Positions 57,660-64,000 of a DNA stretch of 64,000 bases are shown piece after piece (the stretch's first letter is position 1; each line of letters opens with the position of its first letter). The position numbers and the translations under genes are program-made. The notes below the pieces were generated by a model. It saw nothing but the letters and a program-made list of their open reading frames with translations. It ran no database searches and was not told the origin of the DNA. The stretch is from NCBI RefSeq assembly GCF_030013905.1, contig NZ_CP124862.1:2607051-2671050 (forward strand), read 5' to 3'. The DNA is from Petroclostridium sp. X23. GTDB lineage: Bacteria; Bacillota; Clostridia; SK-Y3.

Positions 57660-58241
57660 TCCTATTACCCCCAATCATTCATCACATTATATATTGTTCT
57701 GCTTTATAGATAGCGCAGCATGCTAATACACACCCTTAACCTTCTCTTAAGCATCCTCTTGCTACACGGATTTTTAACTTCAGCATTTATCAAAATATTA
57801 TTTATTGATAAGTTTTTTTGAATAACGAGTATAACTAAAATCAGCCTCTTTGAAATGATTGTTATTAATAAATATTAATTATAACTAAATAATTATTTGT
57901 TCATTTTATTAATTATATTAATTATTAACAATTATAATACCGTCTATCTTTTTTGTCAATGTTATTTATAATTTTATTGATAATTTTATTTACAGTTTTG
58001 AATATCATGCATTTTTTTTCTTGTGCCGATGCCTTGTCCAGTGCTGATAGTCTATAGCTTTAACCTCTTATTTAAAACAGGATTTATTTGACTAATGCTA
58101 TGCAATTGATATATAATATATATTAAATTATTAATTTCATTGAAGTGAATCCACTAATTTGTATTATATATTTTATTTTTTTATTAATAATTATTAATAA
58201 TATTTATTTTTAAGCATTCGTATACTAGAGGAGCGTATTAT
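57660..58241. promoter_or_regulatory. Divergent control region, Tct operon / LacI gene
   Basis: 582 very AT-rich bases (long runs of TTATTAATAATT type) without a gene. Promoters for both directions must lie here. I could not pick a clear LacI-type operator: no TGNAANCGNTNNCA-like dyad was found by eye. Confidence 0.45.
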
Positions 58242-59324
58242 ATGAAGAAAATAACTTCTAAAGATGTGGCCAAATTGGCCGGAGTATCACAATCTACTGT
58301 ATCTCTCATATTGAATAATAAGGATAACGTTTCTTTTTCAGAAGAGACCGTCAGGAAAGTACATGCAGCTGCTAGAAACTTAAAGTACCATGTTCCATTT
58401 CCTCTAAAGAGCAATGAGCGTGCACATAAAAAACTTATCGGAGTGCTGACCCCCACAATGGTGAACCCCTACTATCCTTTATTAGTTCAGTCCATTGAGC
58501 AGCAAGCGGTTGAAAATGGATATAATGTATTGCTGTGCAATACCCATCGTAATCATGAAACAGAGAAAGAATATCTCAAGTTATTAACTGAGGAGCTGGT
58601 AGATGGCATTATCTATGCCTTCTCCCCAACCTTTCCAAGTCTTATTGAAGGGATAGCCACTGCAACACCGGTAGTCATTGTAGGCGAAAAAAACGATACA
58701 CTGAACATCGATACCATCGGCCTTAACAGCTATAAAGCCGGAATGATTATTGCAGAGCATATGCTTTCACTAGGACATAAAAAATTCGCTTATATTTCGA
58801 CACCTTTTGATAATATGACGCTTACACGTAAACAGCGTTTAGAAGGCATAAAAGATAAGTTAAGCGAGCATGGATTAGATAAAAACTTGATTGTAAGGTC
58901 CGCAACGATTGAGAATGAATATGAACGGCCAAATAGTATCTACGAAACGGAAATAGGTTATAATCTAGCCTTGGAACTTATAGATGAAGGAGCAGATTTC
59001 TCAGCCGTTATAGGGGTAAATGATATGACCGCATACGGCATCATCGCGGCATTGATTTCCCGCGGGTATAAAATCCCTCAGCAAGTTTCGGTATGCGGAT
59101 TTGACAACATTTTTGTTTCATCCATATCTACCCCCAGCTTAACGACTATTGATCACTGCCTACATCACCGCGGAAAAGTAGCCATGGATATATTACTGGA
59201 AAAGATGAACTCCGCCGGTCAAAAACCCAGCCTGGTGGAAACAAGCCACTCAAGCATTTACAGGATAGAATACCAGCCTCAGTTGGTGGTAAGGAATTCA
59301 ACAGGGCCAATAAAGAACAAATAA
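58242..59324 (+). CDS. LacI-family transcriptional regulator
   Basis: 360 residues. N-terminal HTH and hinge KITSKDVAKLAGVSQSTVSL (about 3-22) are followed by a periplasmic-binding-type effector domain (LIGVLTPTMVNPYYPLLVQS and CGFDNIFVSSISTPSLTTID). It is divergent from the Tct operon and most likely represses it until the substrate or a sugar acid metabolite binds. The stop codon lies in a 27-bp hairpin. Confidence 0.92.
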   Translation: MKKITSKDVAKLAGVSQSTVSLILNNKDNVSFSEETVRKVHAAARNLKYHVPFPLKSNERAHKKLIGVLTPTMVNPYYPLLVQSIEQQAVENGYNVLLCNTHRNHETEKEYLKLLTEELVDGIIYAFSPTFPSLIEGIATATPVVIVGEKNDTLNIDTIGLNSYKAGMIIAEHMLSLGHKKFAYISTPFDNMTLTRKQRLEGIKDKLSEHGLDKNLIVRSATIENEYERPNSIYETEIGYNLALELIDEGADFSAVIGVNDMTAYGIIAALISRGYKIPQQVSVCGFDNIFVSSISTPSLTTIDHCLHHRGKVAMDILLEKMNSAGQKPSLVETSHSSIYRIEYQPQLVVRNSTGPIKNK

Positions 59325-59368
59325 AAATGATGCTGCAAAGACAGCATCATTTTTATTTGTTCTTTATT
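59309..59368. terminator. Perfect palindromic terminator, LacI gene / trpB
   Basis: Arms of 27 nt, AATAAAGAACAAATAAAAAT then GATGCTG, around CAAAGA, with no mismatch. The left arm covers the last codons of the regulator gene. The core AAAATGATGCTG is the same as at 50613-50660. Confidence 0.75.
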
Positions 59369-59370
59369 GT

Positions 59371-60558
59371 TTATTTTTCCATCATTTCTGCAACCTGGTT
59401 CACATCTTTATCTCCTCTTCCGGAAAGGTTGACAAGTATCATCTGATCTTTCGGAAGCTGCTTTGCCATTTGCATAGCATGGGCAACCGCATGGGCGCTT
59501 TCCAGAGCGGGAATAATCCCTTCGATACGTGATAATTCAGAAAACGCATCCAGTGCTTCTTGGTCAGTTACCGAAACATATTCTGCTCTACCGCTATCCT
59601 TGTAGAAACTGTGCTCCGGTCCCACACCCGGATAATCCAGCCCTGCTGAAACAGAATGTACCGGCAGCGGCTCTCCTTTCTCATCCTGAAGCACATAGCA
59701 TTTGAAACCATGAATGACCCCAGGTGAACCCAGGCTTAATGTGGCAGCATGCATTCCTGTCTCCAAACCTTTACCGGCAGGTTCTACACCGATAATCTTT
59801 ACATCTTTATCTTCATAAAAAGGTGCGAATAAACCAATCGCGTTACTGCCTCCACCAACGCAGGCTACGATATAATCCGGCAGCTTTCCTTCAAAATCTT
59901 TAATCTGCTCTTTGGCTTCCCGTCCGATGACAGATTGGAAATGTTTTACCATCGCGGGATATGGATCAGGGCCCACAGCAGAACCCAACATATAATAAGT
60001 TGTCTGATAGTTTTCTATCAAGTCACCAAGTGCAACATCTACCGCATCCTTTAAAGTTCTTGTTCCCGAAGTAACCGGTACGACCTTCGCACCCAGAAGT
60101 TCCATTCTGAATACATTTAATGCCTGTCTTCTGGTATCCTCTTCTCCCATGAAAATAATACATTCTATATCAAACAGCGCACAAGCCGTAGCTGTCGCAA
60201 CACCATGCTGCCCTGCGCCGGTTTCCGCAATCACTCTCTTTTTTCCCAATCGTTTTGCCAGCAGAACCTGCCCGATCGTATTATTGATTTTATGCGAGCC
60301 GGTATGATTCAAATCTTCTCTTTTAAAATATATTTTAGCTCCGCCAAGGCGATTGCTGAGCTTTTCGGCATAATAAAGCGGACTGGGTCTTCCCACATAA
60401 TACTTATTGTAATACTCCAGTTCTTTAATAAACTCCGGGTCATCCTTATACTTTTCAAAAGCCTGCTTTACTTCTTCCAAAACCCCTTCCAGATTTTCCG
60501 GTACAAACCGGCCCCCAAATTCACCGAAATATCCTTTTTCATCAGGTAATTGATACAT
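59371..60558 (-). CDS. trpB: Tryptophan synthase beta chain
   Basis: PLP enzyme that joins indole and serine. The PLP lysine is Lys90 in [15 protein letters not shown], the phosphate loop is [10 protein letters not shown], and GRFVPENL is at the N-terminus. The 395 residues fit TrpB1. No trpA or other trp gene is adjacent, so it stands apart from a trp operon here; it may be a second copy or salvage form. AGGAG is 9 nt before the ATG. Confidence 0.94.
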   Translation of the reverse strand: MYQLPDEKGYFGEFGGRFVPENLEGVLEEVKQAFEKYKDDPEFIKELEYYNKYYVGRPSPLYYAEKLSNRLGGAKIYFKREDLNHTGSHKINNTIGQVLLAKRLGKKRVIAETGAGQHGVATATACALFDIECIIFMGEEDTRRQALNVFRMELLGAKVVPVTSGTRTLKDAVDVALGDLIENYQTTYYMLGSAVGPDPYPAMVKHFQSVIGREAKEQIKDFEGKLPDYIVACVGGGSNAIGLFAPFYEDKDVKIIGVEPAGKGLETGMHAATLSLGSPGVIHGFKCYVLQDEKGEPLPVHSVSAGLDYPGVGPEHSFYKDSGRAEYVSVTDQEALDAFSELSRIEGIIPALESAHAVAHAMQMAKQLPKDQMILVNLSGRGDKDVNQVAEMMEK

Positions 60559-60725
60559 TGTACATTTCTCCTCTCAACCCATCTCTTCTTTTCTGTTAGT
60601 ATTTCTTACTGTTATATCAAGTATAAATAAAAACCTATAGAGTTGTCAAATATATAGATAACCAAATTTAAAGTTAAAATTATCCTATCTCTAAATCCCA
60701 ATAGCACGAATTTAAATGTATAGCT

Positions 60726-60799
60726 GTAGGGACGGACGACCCTGTCCTCCCGATACACTATTGCATGATAGGCGGGTGGACAGAGTCGTCCACCCCTAC
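60726..60799. repeat. GC-rich dispersed inverted repeat, copy 3
   Basis: GTAGGGACGGACGACCCTGT then CCTCCCG, a loop of about 20 nt, and GCGGGTGGACAGAGTCGTCC to ACCCCTAC. It is almost the same as copy 2 at 28282-28355. In the gap between mutY and trpB. Confidence 0.85.
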
Positions 60800-60843
60800 A
60801 AAAACTCCCATGATATATAAATTGGAAAATTGGATTTCTACAT

Positions 60844-61929
60844 TTAGTTATCCATATTGTTAGAATTTAAAATCAGCTTACATACTTTTTGGTATACTTT
60901 AGGTATAGGGTAATCGCCGAACTCTTCCTTTGTGATCCATAAATGTTCTTCATCTATTTTCTCTTTATTCTTAACGGCGCACTGATATATGTGCATATCC
61001 CAATCCATATGAGTAAAAATATGCCTTGCCGTCCCTATCTTCTTAATGTCTATGGCGTTCAATTTTAGTTCCTCCAGTATCTGATTTACTGCTTCTTCAT
61101 CTTGTTTCTCTCCAGCTTCTTTGCCGGGAAACGACCATAATCCTCCTAATAAACCGTTAGCAGGATTTTTGATCATTAAAATCTCTTCACCTTTTTTAAC
61201 CACACAAAAAACCATATGCATCTTTTTGGGTTTCTGTTTTTTTGTTTTTACAGGAAGATCATTCTGCACTCCCCTTGCCCTTGCTTCGCACTGCTCATAA
61301 AGCGGGCATGCTAAACATAACGGATTTGCAGGGATACATAGGAGTGCCCCTAATTCCATTAACGCCTCAGTGAAATCTGACGCCCGGCCTTGCGGAATAA
61401 GCTCTTTTACTTTTTCCTGAATCAGCTTCACAGTTGATGCTTGGGCAATATCTTCATGGATATCCATGATTCTGCTGAATACACGCAGAACATTTCCATC
61501 CACCGCCGGATACGGTTGATTAAAAGCAATGCTTAGAACCGCACCTGCCGTATATGGCCCTATCCCGGGTATTTTTTTGATTTCTTCCATGGTATCCGGA
61601 AAAATCCCGTGATATTGTTTCAATATCATTTTAGCCCCTTTATGAAGGTTGCGTACGCGGGAATAGTACCCTAATCCCTGCCAATGTTTTAAAACATCCT
61701 GCTCGTCCGCTTCAGCAAGCTCTTTGACCGCAGGAAATCTTTTAACAAACCGCTGATAGTATTGGATAACAGTATCTACGCGAGTTTGTTGAAGCATAAT
61801 TTCTGAAATCCATATTTTATATGGATCTTTTGTTTTCCGCCACGGCAAATCTCTCTTGTTTTTATCAAACCATTTTAATAGATTCTCCTGTATCTCATTG
61901 TTTATCGCATTATTTCTTATTTGATTCAT
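60844..61929 (-). CDS. mutY: A/G-specific adenine DNA glycosylase MutY
   Basis: Removes adenine paired with 8-oxoguanine. It has the helix-hairpin-helix IPGIGPYTAGAVLSIAF, catalytic Asp144 (AVDGNVLRV) and Glu43 (SEIMLQQTR), and iron-sulfur cysteines 198, 205, 208 and 214 in the C-x6-C-x2-C-x5-C pattern. A C-terminal NUDIX-like domain (MHMVFCVVKKGEEILMIKNP, WSFPGKEAGE) follows. ATG 61929 with GGAG upstream is preferred over 61965, which has no ribosome binding site (361 residues). Confidence 0.95.
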   Translation of the reverse strand: MNQIRNNAINNEIQENLLKWFDKNKRDLPWRKTKDPYKIWISEIMLQQTRVDTVIQYYQRFVKRFPAVKELAEADEQDVLKHWQGLGYYSRVRNLHKGAKMILKQYHGIFPDTMEEIKKIPGIGPYTAGAVLSIAFNQPYPAVDGNVLRVFSRIMDIHEDIAQASTVKLIQEKVKELIPQGRASDFTEALMELGALLCIPANPLCLACPLYEQCEARARGVQNDLPVKTKKQKPKKMHMVFCVVKKGEEILMIKNPANGLLGGLWSFPGKEAGEKQDEEAVNQILEELKLNAIDIKKIGTARHIFTHMDWDMHIYQCAVKNKEKIDEEHLWITKEEFGDYPIPKVYQKVCKLILNSNNMDN

Positions 61930-62168
61930 GCTCAGTAACACTCCAATTAAATTCCTATTTTCCATCTTAGCGCTAATAAAATAAAAAGTAAAGAAGAATT
62001 ATTTAACATAATTATCTATATTTAGTGTCAAGATTGTTACCATAAGAATATATTATTAGTGTAAACCAATTGAAAATTTCATACTGCATAAATTATATAA
62101 ACAAATTTTTTCAGACTTCCCGTGATACTTACAGGTATACGAATCCGACAAACGTGGAGGTGAGCAAA

Positions 62169-62612
62169 ATGCCAATGTCTGCAAGAGAAATGTTTGCAAG
62201 AATGATACGATGTGAAGCTGAAGGAGAAGGCCTCGAGGGAATGCAGGCTGTTGCCACAGTAATAATGAATAGAGTGCATGTAGCTTATGGGGAATACCTG
62301 CGGTTAGGCCAAGGAGACTTACGCAAGGTATTATCACAGATGTGCCAATTTACTTGCTATAAAACTTCTATTGGCGGTCAACCTAATACTCAAAATATAT
62401 GGTCAATGACACCTGAGGAAATTCATTATCAAGTAGCCGATTGGGCTTTAGCAGGAAATGTTCATGCGCTATTAGGAGAAAGTCTATGGTATATGAATCC
62501 ATTCAGACCTGAATGTCCACCCAGGTTTCCTTATAATGGCACAGGTTACTGGCATCACCGCGTACGTGAGCATTGCTACTTTAATCCAACATCACTTTAC
62601 GCGCAAACATAA
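62169..62612 (+). CDS. cwlJ: Spore cortex-lytic hydrolase, CwlJ/SleB type
   Basis: 147 residues of the Hydrolase_2 domain, with the glutamate-rich active site RMIRCEAEGEGLEGMQAVAT near the N-terminus and the family C-terminus PPRFPYNGTGYWHHRVREHC. No signal peptide, as in B. subtilis CwlJ (SleB has one). ATG 62169 sits 7 nt after GGAGGTG; the frame to 62070 is not needed. The next gene is gerQ, the partner needed for CwlJ in B. subtilis, which supports CwlJ over SleB. Confidence 0.87.
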   Translation: MPMSAREMFARMIRCEAEGEGLEGMQAVATVIMNRVHVAYGEYLRLGQGDLRKVLSQMCQFTCYKTSIGGQPNTQNIWSMTPEEIHYQVADWALAGNVHALLGESLWYMNPFRPECPPRFPYNGTGYWHHRVREHCYFNPTSLYAQT

Positions 62613-62706
62613 AACAGTATACGGACGAAGATTCAAATAAAAAACAAGTCTAAAATTTGTCTTGGCAAACCATTTTAATTGAAAATTTTGAACAGGAGGA
62701 GATTTT

Positions 62707-63204
62707 ATGTATAATTTCATACAACAAGCACCCGAGCAATATTATCAGATGCCCGAAAGACAAGATATGATGTATCCCGAATATCCCGAAACCTATAGAC
62801 CATTGACACCGGGGTACCCTTCCTACGACATGCAGCCTACTCCCATGTATCCGACAACGCCGGTATATCCTGAATACCCGCAAACAGGCTATCCCCAGAT
62901 GGGTTATCCTCAACCGTCACCTTATGGCCAGACTCCATCAGTGCAGCCTATAATGCCTCCGGATGTGGGCTTTGAAGAAGGCCCCCCTACATTAACAGAT
63001 ATAGGCTACACACCGGCATATCTGAGAACTCAAATCGGCAGAAGAGTAAAAATTGAATTTTTGCTTGGAACAAACATGTTGGTAGATAGAGAAGGTACAT
63101 TGGTAAGTGTCGGCATTAACTACGTTATTATTCAGGAAGCTGAAACAGATGACCTATTACTATGTGACTTATACTCTATCAAATTCGTGAAGTTTTTCTA
63201 TTAA
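62707..63204 (+). CDS. gerQ: GerQ-like spore coat protein with Tyr/Pro-rich N-terminus
   Basis: 165 residues. About residues 1-90 are a low-complexity Tyr/Pro/Gln/Met tract of YP-x-YP-type repeats (QYYQMPER, MMYPEYPETYRP, MYPTTPVYPEYP). Residues about 95-165 are the GerQ domain (YLRTQIGRRVKIEFLLGTNM, GTLVSVGINYVIIQEAETDD, YSIKFVKF). In B. subtilis GerQ is crosslinked in the coat and holds CwlJ. It lies 94 nt after cwlJ with AGGAGGAG before the ATG. Confidence 0.87.
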   Translation: MYNFIQQAPEQYYQMPERQDMMYPEYPETYRPLTPGYPSYDMQPTPMYPTTPVYPEYPQTGYPQMGYPQPSPYGQTPSVQPIMPPDVGFEEGPPTLTDIGYTPAYLRTQIGRRVKIEFLLGTNMLVDREGTLVSVGINYVIIQEAETDDLLLCDLYSIKFVKFFY

Positions 63205-63231
63205 TATTGACTATATCCCCTCTACTTTTTT

Positions 63232-63263
63232 AATGGAGGTCATTTATTTGACTTCCATTTTTT
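63232..63263 (+). terminator. Rho-independent terminator of cwlJ-gerQ
   Basis: AATGGAGGTCA and TGACTTCCATT around TTTATT, 11-bp stem with one mismatch, followed by TTTT. Confidence 0.85.
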
Positions 63264-63288
63264 GTTCTTTTTTGTCATATCAATGTCA

Positions 63289-63297
63289 TGGTATAAT
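63289..63297 (+). promoter_or_regulatory. Extended -10 promoter of the DUF3048 gene
   Basis: TGGTATAAT at 63289-63297, an extended -10 element with a weak T-rich -35 region 17 bp upstream, about 60 nt before the next start. Confidence 0.5.
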
Positions 63298-63357
63298 AGT
63301 AGAAACAAAATAATCTTTATGTTTCATGCATTCATATTAATTATCGGGGGTTATTAA

Positions 63358-64000
63358 ATGAAAAAATTACTACATATCACTACAGCATTTTTGTTATTTG
63401 CTATGCTCTCAGGATGTACCGGCACTAAGACCAATGAACCGCCTACGCAGCAGCAGCCTGCTCCAAAGTCTGAAACTGCTATATCAGATAGTAAACCCGA
63501 CCCTGCACCTTCATCTCCGCCTACCGATCCTATAAAACCTTCAAAAAAATTTATGAATACTACCAATGAACGTCCTATTGCTGTCATGATTGACAATGAC
63601 AATTCTGACGCATGGCCTCACGCGGGCCTTGAAGAAGCATATGTTATCTATGAAACGATTGTAGAAGGCGGTTCCACAAGATTTATGGCGCTATTTAAAG
63701 GCACCGATACAAAAAAAATCGGCCCGGTTAGGAGTTCCCGTCACTATTTTCTGGATTATGCCATGGAAAATGATGCAGTATATGTCCATTACGGCTGGAG
63801 TCCAAAGGCCAGAAAAGATATTCCCGCTCTTAAGATTAATAATATCAATGGGGTTTTGGGTGGAGATGACTGGATTTTTTGGCGCGAACCGAAACGAAAG
63901 TGGGACTATCATGACGTATATACCAGCATTGAAAAAATAAAAGAAATGATGAAGCAAAAAAAATACAGGGACACATCGGAAGTACAAAATTTTCAATATG
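63358..64000 (+). CDS. DUF3048 (YerB-like) lipoprotein, cut by window edge
   Basis: First 214 residues visible. Lipoprotein signal MKKLLHITTAFLLFAMLSGC (Cys20), then a Pro/Ser/Thr-rich linker (about 25-65) and the start of DUF3048: RPIAVMIDNDNSDAWPHAGL, YETIVEGGSTRFMALF and KIGPVRSSRHYFLDYA, a well-conserved pattern. Function not known; the family is anchored outside the cell membrane. The start follows GGGGG at 7 nt. Confidence 0.9.
   Translation, partial: MKKLLHITTAFLLFAMLSGCTGTKTNEPPTQQQPAPKSETAISDSKPDPAPSSPPTDPIKPSKKFMNTTNERPIAVMIDNDNSDAWPHAGLEEAYVIYETIVEGGSTRFMALFKGTDTKKIGPVRSSRHYFLDYAMENDAVYVHYGWSPKARKDIPALKINNINGVLGGDDWIFWREPKRKWDYHDVYTSIEKIKEMMKQKKYRDTSEVQNFQY

Noticed and set aside
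57660..58241. AT-rich gap as a replication origin
   Set aside because: No DnaA boxes cluster and no dnaA/dnaN context; it is between a divergent regulator and operon.
60559..60843. T-box or trp leader before trpB
   Set aside because: No stem-I/antiterminator-like elements or Trp-rich leader peptide could be found; the gap holds a GC-rich repeat instead.
62120..62168. tRNA-like GAATCC segment before cwlJ
   Set aside because: No cloverleaf or acceptor stem around it.

Overview
The window looks like a chromosomal segment of a low-GC, spore-forming member of the Clostridia, possibly related to the Lachnospirales. The evidence is the Firmicutes-type order of the S10-spc-alpha ribosomal protein cluster followed by the ECF transporter module, the zinc-type S14 and L36, a GlgC/GlgD pair, strong AAGGAGG ribosome binding sites, and spore genes (two SspH-type SASPs, CwlJ/SleB-like hydrolase, GerQ). 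No phage, insertion sequence, CRISPR array, tRNA or rRNA was recognised.

Layout. 1-5153 (minus): end of a CvpA-like gene, a DUF5711-like membrane protein, truA, ecfT, ecfA2, ecfA1. 5539-7458: a RluA-type pseudouridine synthase (plus) and a RlmI-like methyltransferase (minus). 7916-24378 (minus): an unbroken translation supercluster from rpsJ to rplQ, including secY, adk, map, a KOW protein, infA, rpmJ and rpoA. 25103-26050: a second RluA paralogue. 26273-29238: an EAL-CBS-GGDEF protein and a rhomboid-like membrane protein. 29417-36778: a branched-chain-type ABC transporter operon carrying an arginase-family enzyme, an ATC-hydrolase-family protein and an M20 carbamoylase-type amidase, divergent from an IclR regulator. 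38520-44980: glgC-glgD-glgA-glgP, then glpX. 46235-50622: a 34-codon ORF, cysK, a LOG protein, a rhodanese lipoprotein, an L,D-transpeptidase and two tandem sspH genes. 50807-57659: a TctCBA uptake operon with an aldolase, a racemase and two TIM-barrel isomerases, divergent from a LacI regulator. 59371-64000: trpB, mutY, cwlJ, gerQ and the start of a DUF3048 lipoprotein.

How the genes work together. The left 25 kb is translation and its rRNA/tRNA modification. The middle holds two substrate-uptake islands, each with its own divergent regulator and dedicated enzymes, and a glycogen operon that makes, elongates and degrades the polymer. In the glycogen operon the GlgA homologue has lost several active-site motifs. 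The right part contributes to sporulation and germination.

The most unusual sequence-level signal is in the gaps. At least ten intergenic regions, seven of them in or bordering the ribosomal protein cluster, carry arrays of strict 7-bp period (units such as AGTGGGG, CTGTGAA, TATTCAC, ATTAATA, AATGGAC). Many occur as pairs in inverted orientation bracketing unrelated DNA. A second family of GC-rich inverted repeats (GTAGGGGCGGACGA...-type) is scattered in at least seven gaps.
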